Source: Dichetophora obliterata (taxonomy: Eukaryota; Arthropoda; Insecta; Diptera; Sciomyzidae). Taken from it: a stretch of 64,000 bases of DNA. The stretch covers positions 95,363,342 through 95,427,341 of the forward strand of contig OY986436.1 of the NCBI GenBank assembly GCA_963920525.1, in the 5' to 3' direction. The translations under genes were made by a program, and so were the position numbers. Below the pieces are notes generated by a model. It did no database searches and was not told where the DNA came from. It worked only from the letters and a program-made list of their open reading frames with translations. Numbering within the stretch: the first letter of the stretch is position 1; each line of letters opens with the position of its first letter. Positions 43,801 through 55,395 of the stretch are shown here, in pieces.

Positions 43801-45770
43801 CAAAGATTTCTGATGACGCTTTTAGCAGAGTAGAAATTGCAATCAGATCAGCTAGTGATTTTTTCCTTTTCATATTGAAAAAACTTTGTTGTTGTTGTTG
43901 TTTCTTTGGAAAAATTCGTTAGAACAATTAATTGTTCTAACTTTGACCTTAAGCTCAATAAACGATTTTAAACTATCAAACAACTAGAATTTGTATTTAA
44001 AATCAAGTATGATTTAAACTATCAAACATTTAGAATTTGTATTTAAATCATATAAAGTCAACATAATTAATATAGAGGTCATTTAGAAAAAACTTTAATC
44101 AAATGGTAGAGCTCGACCAAACGGAAACAGCTGAAAACAAAATCAGCAAAAATTCTAAAAAACAACTTCAGTAAACATGCTTTGTTAGTGCAGACTTCCA
44201 GCAGGCTGTTGGACTACATATAATAACATAAGCATAGAAACTAAAGTAAAACAGAAATACAACAACAAATGTGACATTATGAAATGGAGGAAAAACTGAG
44301 AAATTGACGCTTCAAATCTCATCGCCCCGATGGTGCAGTGCGTTAGCGCGCGCTTGCACGGGTATCACAAAGATTTCTGATGACGCTTTTAGCAGAGTAG
44401 AAATTGCAATCAGATCAGCTAGTGATTTTTTCCTTTTCATATTGAAAAAACTTTGTTGTTGTTGTTGTTTCTTTGGAAAAATTCGTTAGAACAATTAATT
44501 GTTCTAACTTTGACCTTAAGCTCAATAAACGATTTTAAACTATCAAACAACTAGAATTTGTATTTAAAATCAAGTATGATTTAAACTATCAAACATTTAG
44601 AATTTGTATTTAAATCATATAAAGTCAACATAATTAATATAGAGGTCATTTAGAAAAAACTTTAATCAAATGGTAGAGCTCGACCAAACGGAAACAGCTG
44701 AAAACAAAATCAGCAAAAATTCTAAAAAACAACTTCAGTAAACATGCTTTGTTAGTGCAGACTTCCAGCAGGCTGTTGGACTACATATAATAACATAAGC
44801 ATAGAAACTAAAGTAAAACAGAAATACAACAACAAATGTGACATTATGAAATGGAGGAAAAACTGAGAAATTGACGCTTCAAATCTCATCGCCCCGATGG
44901 TGCAGTGCGTTAGCGCGCGCTTGCACGGGTATCACAAAGATTTCTGATGACGCTTTTAGCAGAGTAGAAATTGCAATCAGATCAGCTAGTGATTTTTTCC
45001 TTTTCATATTGAAAAAACTTTGTTGTTGTTGTTGTTTCTTTGGAAAAATTCGTTAGAACAATTAATTGTTCTAACTTTGACCTTAAGCTCAATAAACGAT
45101 TTTAAACTATCAAACAACTAGAATTTGTATTTAAAATCAAGTATGATTTAAACTATCAAACATTTAGAATTTGTATTTAAATCATATAAAGTCAACATAA
45201 TTAATATAGAGGTCATTTAGAAAAAACTTTAATCAAATGGTAGAGCTCGACCAAACGGAAACAGCTGAAAACAAAATCAGCAAAAATTCTAAAAAACAAC
45301 TTCAGTAAACATGCTTTGTTAGTGCAGACTTCCAGCAGGCTGTTGGACTACATATAATAACATAAGCATAGAAACTAAAGTAAAACAGAAATACAACAAC
45401 AAATGTGACATTATGAAATGGAGGAAAAACTGAGAAATTGACGCTTCAAATCTCATCGCCCCGATGGTGCAGTGCGTTAGCGCGCGCTTGCACGGGTATC
45501 ACAAAGATTTCTGATGACGCTTTTAGCAGAGTAGAAATTGCAATCAGATCAGCTAGTGATTTTTTCCTTTTCATATTGAAAAAACTTTGTTGTTGTTGTT
45601 GTTTCTTTGGAAAAATTCGTTAGAACAATTAATTGTTCTAACTTTGACCTTAAGCTCAATAAACGATTTTAAACTATCAAACAACTAGAATTTGTATTTA
45701 AAATCAAGTATGATTTAAACTATCAAACATTTAGAATTTGTATTTAAATCATATAAAGTCAACATAATTA
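40847..45770 (+). repeat. 567-bp satellite-like array made from a SINE unit, nine copies
   Basis: Unit marker CTTCAAATCTCATCGCCCCG recurs every 567 or 568 bp starting at about 40905, nine times, with almost no substitution; the 568-bp units carry one extra T. Each full unit is a SINE-like part A (about 386 bp) plus spacer B (about 181 bp); the last copy has only A. Part A has a box A-like TGGTGCAGTGCG, but the tRNA-like segment with box B seen at 9409-9419 is deleted (about 30 bp). The repeated short ORFs in it are not genes. AATTACCAAAA flanks the whole array (40835-40845 and 45766-45776). Confidence 0.95.
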
Positions 45771-45783
45771 CCAAAAACTTAAT

Positions 45784-45919
45784 GGGCCTTATTCATAAAC
45801 ATTTTAAAGTCTAGTCTAAATTTAAAGTGAGCTTTTTTGGCATTATTTCTATAGAATTTGCTGTCAAACATCTTAGACTAAATTTAGACTCGACTTTAAA
45901 ATATTTATAAACAAGTCCC
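45784..45919. mobile_element. 136-bp hairpin MITE
   Basis: GGGCCTTATTCATAAACATT at the left and a diverged complement (ending AAACAAGTCCC) at the right, with AAAGTCTAGTCTAAATTTA shared in the arms. AAT on both sides may be the target duplication. Confidence 0.8.
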
Positions 45920-46153
45920 AATATTTTTGTTCTTTTCGAAACTGTGAGAAAAATACATAATTTCAATAAAATGTCAAAACCAGTCTTCAGCGAGGCTTAG
46001 ACACAGCAAGGGAGGTTTCTTCATTTGGTTTGTTGACTAATATTTTTATATTAAAGTTACATTTTTTTTAAAAATGACCTTACTTTTAGTTCTTAGTAAT
46101 TGTCTTAAATGTAAAAACAGTTATTTGTATTTAAGTATTATATTATATAGATA

Positions 46154-46977
46154 AGAGTGTCTCAAAAAGTAATCGTCTTTGATGTCCGCGGCTTTTCCAC
46201 TTCCATTTGACTTTAGAAACACCCTTTGTGAAGAGTATCGCAATTGGTAAAGGTCTAGAGGTCGCGAACTCATTTTCTAATTTTCCCATACGATTTGTAT
46301 GGGGGAAAATCAGTTTTGCTGGTAAATTGAATTTAGAGCCATAATCTTTTAAGCAAAATGGTTCAAAAAACCGTGTTCCCTCAAATTTTGTCTGTTATAA
46401 CATATCCAAATTTAATTTTAATCGGATTATTATTTGGTGGTTGCCCAAAACGATTAAAAAAGAAAAATATAAATACAAAAAACTACTTGTAACTTTTAAT
46501 ACAAAAACATATAACTACCCTATGAATTTGTCCATCATTGTGCATTCTAACTATCTTTATCTAAAATTTAAGACAATAACAATAATGGAAATGGGGTACA
46601 TTAAGAGATATTAATTTTTAATGAAGTAATTCTAAGTAAAAGTATTTATTTATATAGGTAGCTCTAAGAAGTGAGCCACAGACCACCAAATAATAATCAG
46701 ATGAAAATGAAATTTGGATATATCATGACAGAAAAAATTTGAGGTAACACTTTTTTTTAACCATTTTGCTTAAAAGATAATGGCTATAAATTCAATTTAC
46801 CAGCAAAGCTGATTTTTTCAAATACAAATCGTATCGGAAAATTAGAAAATTAATTCGCGACCTCTAAACCTTTACCAATTGAGATGCGCTTCACAGAGGG
46901 GGTTTCTAAGGTCAAGTGGAAGTATTAAAGCCGCGGATATCTGTCAAAATAAAAAAAAATTATTTTTGGAACACCCT
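46154..46977. mobile_element. Fold-back element with about 300-bp inverted arms
   Basis: Left arm from AGAGTGTCTCAAAAAGTAAT, right arm complement from AGGGTGTTCCAAAAATAATT. Internal matches include AATTGGTAAAGGT.TAGAGGTC, GGTAAATTGAATTTA, TCTTTTAAGCAAAATGGTT and GATTATTATTTGGTGG at the inner edges. About 230 bp of unpaired AT-rich sequence lie between. No ORF. Confidence 0.88.
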
Positions 46978-46983
46978 AACCGA

Positions 46984-47101
46984 GCGTTTCCACTGCCTGA
47001 ACGAACGAAGAATTCATCGCGAACAAAACGTACAAAACGCACGAACACAAGTGGCGAACATTGGTCAATCGCCATCTTGTTCGTTCGTGCAGTGGAAATA
47101 C
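46984..47101. mobile_element. Small MITE
   Basis: TTTCCACTGCCTGAACGAAC and, inverted, GTTCGTTCGTGCAGTGGAAA at its ends, 118 bp in total. Confidence 0.75.
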
Positions 47102-47729
47102 TTCAATTCAATGTTTGCGACAGTGATTAAATTGCTGCAGTAAAAGTAGCAAAAGTCGTAAAATTATAGCTTTTTAAAGCAACCACTGTTTCCATAAATT
47201 CAATACTTACAGCTTAAATTTGTGCTTGAGAAAAATTAAACAGTCGCAGTCAAAGCAAAAGCAAAAAAAATATCTCATAGACTGCGAAGCACTTTAGCAG
47301 CCGACAGTTTCAGCAGTTTTTGTTTTGATTAACTGAAACTGTGAACAAAATCGAAAGTCGAAGCAACAGCAACTGTTAAACTTTTGAAAGTCGAAGCAGC
47401 ATCAGTTTTCAACAGTGTTAAGGGTCGCTGATTTAGAATCTGTAAGTAAGAATTTTAAAATTAAAAATGGTGGACAGTCTCCGACCAACTCTCGTCTCGA
47501 TAAGTTGTTTGTCAAAGACCGCCTTCTACACTCGTATTTTCGTTTCTTTTTCGCTCTTGTCAATAGGCTGTGTTGTATTTTTTTTTATAATTTTTCAGTG
47601 TTTCTTTTGACTGGAAAGTAAACGATAACTTTAATTTCTTTATTCTTTGTGCTGTTTCATGTGGAGTGATTCCCCGCTTCCTCCGGGGAATCGACTTAGG
47701 GAGCTTGACGAAGCCTCTCTAAATAGTCC

Positions 47730-48769
47730 CCGGCAGAAAAGAAAAAAATTACAACTAAAATTATCGATGTGGTGTTCCCTTTACTTCCTGAAAAATGTGC
47801 TCCGCTAAAAAATCCAAAGTTTGTCTTGATCAAATGAAATGATGAGAAAAACTCTATCTAGTTTTAGTGTTTTCGCTTAAAAAAAGCATTGGATTTCATT
47901 AGCACTGAAATTGAAACAGTAAGTGTGCTTCGCGATGGCAGCCTGCTTGTTTTAACTAAAAACCAAAAAGTTGCTGATAAGTTTACTCGGACCAAAACTT
48001 TTGGTGAGCTATGTTCAGTCTCAATTTCTCTACATGAAACTCTAAATTCTTGCAAAGGCACAATTTTTGATCGTAATCTAAAAACCCCGGAAAGTGAAAT
48101 TCTTGAAGATTTAAAAAGCCAAAGGGTCTCTAGTGTCTATAAATTTAAAAAATTTGATGGTGACGAACGCGTTCCTTCTGGTCTTATTCTTCTTACTTTT
48201 AACAGATATCAAACTCCTAATTCCATCGATATAGCCTGGTACAAACTCCCCGTCCGGGAATATCATCCCAATCACATGCGCTGCAAGAATTGCCAAACTC
48301 TTGGCCATACATTTAAATATTGCAAAAAAAACCCAGCTTGTGTCACCTGTAATTTACCCCCGCATCCCCCTCTACCCTGCACTCGCGAAATGTGTGCTGT
48401 TTTGAACCCCATCCTGCCTCTTCTACATCTTGCCGCAAATTTAAGCAACAAAAAGAAATTCTTAAAATTAAGACTCAAAATAAATGTAGCATGGCTGATG
48501 CTAGACGCATATACAAGCAAGAAAATCCCACCCAAGTCAAAGAAATCATTTCATACTCTTCGGTCTTAAAACATAATGCCGATAATAACACCACAAACAG
48601 CAATCAAAAAACTTTAACCGTAACTAATAATAAAACACAACAACAAAATTCAATAATTTCTCTATCATCCAAGAAAATGTCAATAGACTCAGCAACGACT
48701 TCCCCTCCTTCAACTGAACCTATTAATGACACAAACAAAGTCATGAAAACATCAACAGCCAACAATTAA
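47730..48769 (+). pseudogene. I-clade ORF1, nucleic-acid-binding, broken
   Basis: Gag-like RNA-binding protein. The readable part upstream (LPEKCAPLKNPKFVLIK, about 47785) meets a stop; the main open part runs from about 47880 to 48400. Zinc knuckles CKNCQTLGHTFKYC and CVTCNLPPHPPLPC both have CX2CX4HX4C spacing. A frameshift near 48390 moves the C-terminal part to another frame: ASSTSCRKFKQQKEILKIKT, MADARRIYKQENPTQVKEII and an Asn/Thr/Gln-rich tail to 48769. A third knuckle expected between them is damaged. Confidence 0.85.
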
Positions 48770-48984
48770 ATAACAAATACCGCAACTTCTCTACCAACTT
48801 CTACTTCTTTTTCATCTCCCTTACTAGAAAACCTCTACCCACAAACTATTTCACTCTTAGACTCCCATTCCCAGCAAAACGTTCACACTCTTTTTTCAGA
48901 CCTTTCAGAATAACAATTTACTCTCTTTTTACAATTTAGGTTTATTGTAATTAAGAGAAATTTTTTGTTATTTCAATTTTATTT

Positions 48985-51900
48985 CGCGATGCTCAATATT
49001 TTTCAATGGAACATTTGAGTTTATCGTAAAAATTGCATAGATCTAGAAATGCTTATAAAAGAGCAGATTCCGGCAATCATTTGCCTTCAAGAAACCCATT
49101 GTAAATATGACGAAAATCCAACTGTACCAAAACCCTATACTGGATACTTCCATAACTTTCCCCATAATCATACTGCATAGCAGGGCGCTGCTGAATTTAT
49201 CAATAAATCTCTGCCGAATAACCTGCTCAATATACCTTCTAACATATCTCATGTAGCTGTTGAATTAAATTTAAAAATAAAATTCACTATCATTTCAATG
49301 TACTTTCCTCCCGCACAAGCAATCACCATGAGTGATGTAGCAAATATTTTTAACAGCATATACTCTCCAGTCTTGCTTCTAGGGGACCTCAATGGGTGGA
49401 GCTCACTCTGGGGTTCAGTTTCATCAAACCAAAGAGAACATATATTAGAAGATTTTATTTTTACCTCTAATTTATGCGTTTTGAATGATGACTCTGCCAC
49501 TCACTTTAGCACACACAGCTCTTACACGTGTGTTGACGTTAGTCTTTGCTCTGCGCAATTATTACCCCACTGATTATGGCGAACAATAAATGATTTACAC
49601 AACAGTGATCATTATTCTATAATTACAACTCTTACTTTCAACTCAAATCCAGTTGAAAAATCACCTAAACTTCCCCAATTTAACACCAAACGAGCTGATT
49701 GGCCATTGTTCCAAAGAAACCTCCTACTCATTTCCGAAAAATACCCAGTTTCCCCTAATCTCAACAAGGAAGCTGCCCAGATACACAAGATTTTTCACTT
49801 GGCTGACCATTTACAGGAAATCTTCTAAAACTGTCCCCTGGTGGTCATCAGAGCTTAAAAAACTCAGGGATTCCAAACAAGAAGCATGGAGCTTCTATCA
49901 AAGAAATGTCGCCATTGAAAATCTAATTGATTATAAACGCAAAAATGCTCTTTTCAACAAGGCCAGAAAGAAAGCAAAGGAGTCTAGTTTTAACAATTTT
50001 ACTAAATCCGTTAAGCCTAAAGCTTCTCCTACTGACAATTGGAGAGCCATTCGTACCCTTGATGGTACATTGCCCCCCCTCTGTTATAAAATCAATCAAT
50101 AACAATGACTATTGTCTAACTGATCCTTTTGAAATTTCTGAAGAGTTTGCAACATTGCCTCAACTTACCCATTAGTCTAAATTGCTCTAAAGTTGCTCAA
50201 CAAATTGAATCTCCATTATCCTTTAATGAGCTTGAAGTCAGCCTAAAATCATCCTCGGAAAATACTCCCGGATTTGACAAAATTCTTTATGATATGATTA
50301 AAAACGCCCCAATTTCTTTAAAATGTCGTTTACTACACCTCTTCAATAACATTTTTGACATTGGTATCATCCCACAAAGCTATAAAACAGCAATAGTAAT
50401 TCCTATAAATAAACCCAATAAACCAAAAGATCTCATTGATTCATATAGACCCATTTCTTTATTTCCATGCGCTGGCAAAATATTAGAAAAAATTATGTCC
50501 AAGCGCCTTATGTGGTTAATAAAAACTTATTGGCTAATTTCCTCCAATCAAGTTGCATTCCAGCCTGGTTCCTGGTTCAAGGTATAGTAATGGACGCTTT
50601 ACTATACCTTGATCATCTGATCTGCAAGAACCTTTCTGCTAAGAATCATATCTCAATTTTGTCGATTGATTTTGTTAAGGCCTTCGACAAAATTGGTATA
50701 CACATTGTTTTGAAGAAACTTTCCGAATTGCGCATCGGGCCAAAAATCTATACTTATATTAAATCTTTTTTAACTCACAGACAATTTAGATGCAAAGCTA
50801 GCAACGTGTTTCAAAAACGTACCAGTTGTATAATGGGATTCCGCACGGCTCGCCTCTATCGGTGACATTATTTATCATAGCCTTCGACGACCTAAGCCGT
50901 GTAATTCTTAATAACAAAAATCTGGAACATTTCATATATGCAGACGATCTATACATTGTAGCCAAACATCAAGACACAAATGAAATTAAAAGAAATTTTT
51001 CTGGAATCTTGGACGCAACTGGCTCTTGGTCAAAATCATCCGGTGCTGTAATTTCATTTGAAAAAACTAAACATCTTCATATTTGTAAAAAAATTAACTG
51101 CAGTAATATATCTATCACTCATAACAATATTAGAATCGAAAATGTGAAATATTTAAAAATTTTAGGAATATATCTAGATTGTAAATATACTTTTAACCAG
51201 CACTGTAATTACTTAAAAACAAATTTATCTTCCCGACTAAATATTGTAAAATATCTTTCTTCCGCAAAAAGCCAAATTCATACCAATTTCCTGCTTAATT
51301 TTACCAAATTAACAGTTTTGTCAAAAATTGATTATGGGTTGCTAATCTACGGGAATTGCGCCAAAACCCATATAAGAATTATGCAAGATCCCTATCATGC
51401 CGCAATCAAATCGAGTTTGAGAGCTTTCTGAACATCTCCTTGTATGCTGAAAGCGGATTGGAATCTATTCAAAATAGAATAAAAAAACCTTACATGTCGA
51501 CGTTTACATATACTCCTCTGCTCTAAACCCAGCCTCCTGTATAAGTCAATCTACTCCACAAAAATTAGAACTACAAAAATGAAGAAACCATCAGCTATTT
51601 CTCTTCTGATCAATACTGCAAGATCTTACGGAATAAATATAAATGGAACATTGATCAAACGGGAAATTCTCCCACCATGGAAGCTAAGCCAAAACAGTTT
51701 TATCTCAAATCTGACTTGCTTTCAAAAGGATAAAACCTCCTTCAGTGCTTACTTTTTCGAGACTGCATTCAAACCTACAAAAGTAACGGCTGGCATTTTC
51801 TCTACACAGATGGCTCCAAATCCAAGGACTACGTATCTTTTGCCGTAGTTAATGACAGTGGTTATATTCTATCCCACGGAATGATGGTAGAACCGGCTTC

Positions 51901-52600
51901 GATATTTGATGCTGAGGCAAAAGCAATAACCACTGCATTAGATTTTTGCAAAAATTCCAGAAAGAAGATTATTATTTGTACTGACAGCAAATCCGTATTT
52001 GAAGCCACCAAATCTATTGCCAATCAGCACGCAACGGTTATACAAATAAAACAAAACCTCATCGCAATGAATAAAAAAGTAAAAATTATGTGGATTCCAG
52101 GCCATGCAGGTATTCAAGGGAATGAGAACGCTGATCATGCTGCCAAATCTATCCTTCAACACCCAGTACATTATTTTAATCCTCGATCTAAAAATTTAAT
52201 TACCAAAAGCGCTCTCGAAAAACTGCAAGATGAAATTTCATTACACTGGACCAACTACAACCACAACTACAAAAAATCGAATCCCCATAACATCCCGCTG
52301 AGTTTACCCGAAACCACCACCATTAAACAAAACAGATGCTTTACCAGAATTCGGCTGGAGCACATAATTGCCACACATTTGTATCTTTTAAAAAAAGAAC
52401 CTCAACCCCGATGTCATTTTTGCAACGGCGCCTCACTAACAATCCCCCATATCCTCACCAATTGCCCCTCTTTAGCTTCAGTTTACTTCTCCTTCTTTTC
52501 TAACTCGTCTCCATATTACTTTCTATCAAACCCTTCCGACTCCAATGTTAATATTATTTTTAGTTTTTTAAAGAAATTAGATCTGTATAACAGTATTTAA
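48985..52600 (+). pseudogene. I-clade ORF2: endonuclease, RT, RNase H, broken
   Basis: Order of domains is intact though frames change at least five times. APE-type endonuclease: IPAIICLQETHCK (about 49068), LLLGDLNGWSSLWGS (about 49375) and NSDHYSIIT (about 49601). Linker WWSSELKKLRDSKQEAW. RT: IVIPINKPNKPKDLIDSYRP, ISILSIDFVKAFDKIGIHIV, NGIPHGSPLSVTLF and catalytic FIYADDLYIVAKH (about 50930). RNase H: FYTDGSKSKDY, DAEAKAITTAL, CTDSKSVFEA and IPGHAGIQGNENADHAAK, giving the D-E-D-D set. Terminal zinc motif CHFCNGASLTIPHILTNC. Presence of RNase H and the three-knuckle ORF1 supports the I clade rather than Jockey. Confidence 0.9.
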
Positions 52601-53215
52601 TATATCTACATTTAAATATTCCTATTTGCTTAATTTGAAATCAATGCCGATAGCCCCAGCTGCTAGTGCTTAAGAATTTATTGTAGATTAAGTTTATAAT
52701 AAATATTTAATAAAAAAATAAAATGGTGGATAGGGTTGCCACCTTAATTTTTTTATTTTTACGAATTCGGGGCTGGCGTGAACAAAAGGATAAAAAATCG
52801 GTCGCTGAATCCGTTGTCAGAATTTCAATTATAAAATTTTTAAATAATAGGATTGCCACCTAATAATATGTATTTTTTAGAGTTTTAAACATTATTTATC
52901 AGTGCAGAAGTTCGCTGATTTCGAATCTGAAGTTAGAATTTTAAAATTAAAAATGGTGGTAGGGTTGCCAACTTAATTTTTTTATTTTTACGAATTCGGG
53001 GCTAGCGCGACCTGATAAATTATGTGTAAAACTCTTAAAAATGCATATATTATAATTTTGAAATTCTGACAACGGATTCGTATACAGCGACCCATCTTTA
53101 CCCTTTAGTTCCCTTCAGCCCCAAATTCTTAAAAAAATAAGGTGGCAACCCTGTCGACTGCGTTTGGTTTGACTGCGACTGTTTGATTTTTATAAGCATA
53201 AGTTTCAGCAGCAGC

Positions 53216-53488
53216 AAACGAAATGAAAAATTTTAGAAGTTTTAAACGCTGATATTGACAACACCGTGGTTATATGGACAAAAGCGGGACAGGAAGATAA
53301 AGTCCTATCCTTTCAAAATTTTTTATCATTAATGTATGATACCATATCTATCGAACCCCCCCCCCCCCACCCCTCAGCTAGTTCGATACAAGGGTAATTT
53401 TTCGTATATAATCGCTCCGCCCTAGTGTACGACCCAAAAACAAATAAACAAACAAATAAGAATATAATAAACAGACAAGCAAGGTCAG
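53216..53488. other. Spacer with a C homopolymer
   Basis: A run of about 16 C (about 53357-53372), then CACCCCTC. No gene seen. Confidence 0.6.
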
Positions 53489-53491
53489 TAA

Positions 53492-53938
53492 AGGCGAATT
53501 TACACGATTCAATATCATCGTTCACTTTGGATGAATCATCTGATTTGTAAAATGTAAATTGAGTTTCATCTTTAAAATGAAGATGATTGTCATCCACATT
53601 GAACATTGAAAGAAGTAGAAGGTCTTCCTACTTTTGATGAAAGTGAAAGCAAACCGAACTGATATGTTATTCGTACTAAAACACAATTGAAATGTGTTAA
53701 CATAATTTCAAGCAGAAAGTTTATATTTTTTTTATTTAATTGCTGAATAGCTTTTATTTATTTAATTTTTTTAAAAGTCAATAAAATTAACCAGCCAACG
53801 AATATATTTTGACATTCAACACCGAATCATCCATCAAATTTCAAATTTACACTTTAAATAATGTAAATTAAAAATTGATTCACTGTCATCGTTCAACGTT
53901 CACTATCATCGTTTTGAGTGAAATGTGTAAATTCGCCT
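53492..53938. mobile_element. Harbinger-type MITE
   Basis: TIRs AGGCGAATTTACAC (53492-53505) and GTGTAAATTCGCCT (53925-53938), flanked by TAA (53489-53491, 53939-53941), a target type typical of PIF/Harbinger. Subterminal ATCATCGTTCAC words occur near both ends. No ORF. Confidence 0.75.
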
Positions 53939-53941
53939 TAA

Positions 53942-54233
53942 CATAAACAAATCTTGAAACACTGAGCACATGTGAGTGCAATATGATCAAGTTTAATAGT
54001 ACAGCATGAATAAAAACAATAAAACGGCATGAATAAAAACAATAAAAGAAATAGTAATTACTAATGAATCACAAATGTTGGCTAAGCGCAAGCAGCCACT
54101 TGTGCTGTTAATAAAGAGCCGATCATATTTAACTTGCGCATGTGGGTCAGTATGTGGGAGCAAATATTTGGTATTGCATTTTGCGGAAGACACAACAATC
54201 TTAAATAATTGGTTAAATTAAATGTATTGGAAA
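53942..54233. other. AT-rich spacer
   Basis: Contains a small duplication of GCATGAATAAAAACAATAAA (about 54004-54047). Nothing else recognised. Confidence 0.5.
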
Positions 54234-54538
54234 TGTTACTGTTTAGCGAGGTAAGACAGCAAAGAAAGCGTCAGTACCAATTTGCTCGCGTAAGAGTTTG
54301 AAAAAGAGTCGTACGTTGACTTCGTACGCTTTTCAATTAACAAATAATATTCTTTTCTTTTCAATATTATCTATCGTAATGAAAGTTTTATTTTATATTT
54401 TTGATATATCTTAAATAATTTTCATTGATATGCAAATTATATTTTAACAAGTATTTTAAATTAAAGTAAGGTATTTAAATAATTTAATAAGATGACAAAG
54501 AGTGAAACCATATAATAACACTAACAAATATCGTTACA
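54234..54538 (-). repeat. Gypsy-4 3' LTR
   Basis: 305 bp, TG to CA in sense, defined by the polypurine tract on one side and the terminal CAGTAACA on the other. No second copy is in the window, so the outer limit is inferred. Confidence 0.65.
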
Positions 54539-54599
54539 AACTCCCCCTCTGCTACGGTAAATTGGCCCGATGAAGTAGCAGCAATTTGAATTATTTCGG

Positions 54600-55395
54600 A
54601 AACCATGTGTAGTGAGTTAATTACTTATTTTCTTTGTTATTGGACGACCACGGTGTTTAATAGAATATACTGGAGTACTTGATAGACCATCAAATAGAGT
54701 TAACGCTAAAAATATAATAAATAAAGATGTATGATATGTTGCTAGTGGAGTATCGATATCTAACTCTGATGCAATAACAAAGCAGCTGTAACCTTTTTTA
54801 GCAATAATTCTGTATGGTCCATCACGTCGAGGTCAGAGTTTGAAGTTTTTTCAGAATTCAATTTACTTAAACCATGTGTTGAGACCAAAACACGATCACG
54901 AATATTAATATTAGGTTGCGGTCTACGTTTTAAATCTGCGAAATGTTTATTCTTGCCTTGCATTTGTTCTTGTGCCTCTTGGGCATGTTTTAGTGCATCT
55001 GTAAGATGTAATAAATGAGGTGTAATTTGAGGTACGAAATTTTCAGATTTCACAATTGCACGTAAATCATGATGTACTTCAGTTGCAGTTCTTAGTTCAC
55101 GTCCAAATGTTAAATACGCGGCTGAAAAATTCATGCTATAACATTTTGTTGTTTTCATTGCAAATCGGATTGTTGGTAATATATTATTCCAATCATTATG
55201 ACTTTTTCCCAACACTAATTGAAAGTTGAGTCTTTTAATCTCTATTCTTTCTCTCAACGGGGTTGGATTTGGGATGGTAAACCGATGTGAAATTTTGTTC
55301 CATACCTAAACAAATGTTAATTTTTGCATGAGTGCCAATATAAATTAAAATCCATTATCGGTATGTATTCTTCGAGGGACTCCAAACCTTAGTAT
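54600..55395 (-). pseudogene. pol: Gypsy-4 integrase, C-terminal part
   Basis: Minus strand after the solo LTR: LRFGVPRRIHTDNG (the second catalytic Asp; GF then a stop), a broken stretch, then ERIEIKRLNFQLVLGKSHND, FGRELRTATEVHHDLRAIV, FVPQITPHLLHLTDALKHAQ, KNKHFADLKRRPQPNINIRD and RVLVSTHGLSKLNSEKTS. A frame change follows, with DTPLATYHTS and KHRGRPITKK near the end. The last stop is close to the polypurine tract. Confidence 0.8.

Larger units (their letters stand above)
47475..52719 (+). mobile_element. I-clade LINE, full length, dead
   Basis: 5245 bp with target duplication AAAATGGTGGA at 47464-47474 and 52720-52730. The 5' end is CAGTCTCCGACCAACTCTCG; the 3' end is A-rich with AATAA words, as in I elements. 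Two ORFs: a zinc-knuckle ORF1, and ORF2 with endonuclease, RT, RNase H and a terminal cysteine motif. Not 5'-truncated, but many frameshifts. Confidence 0.92.
47210..53215. mobile_element. Inverted-repeat element split by the I-clade LINE
   Basis: About 47-bp inverted ends: AAACAGTCGCAGTCAAAGC (about 47236) and GTTTGACTGCGACTGTTTG (about 53170). Inside, a unit with CGCTGATTT.GAATCTG, GAATTTTAAAATTAAAAATG, GGGTTGCCA.CTTAATTTTT and ACGAATTCGGGGCT occurs twice (47425-47474 joined to 52731-52790; and 52912-53010), and part of it inverted near 53115-53155. Without the LINE it is about 760 bp and non-coding. Confidence 0.6.

Noticed and set aside
40900..45623. Nine near-identical 61- or 83-residue ORFs at 567-bp spacing, as a tandem gene family
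   Set aside because: They are the same reading of the SINE-derived satellite unit, run over the tRNA-like head, end in or just after a GTT microsatellite, and have no domain. One extra T changes the length, so there is no coding constraint.
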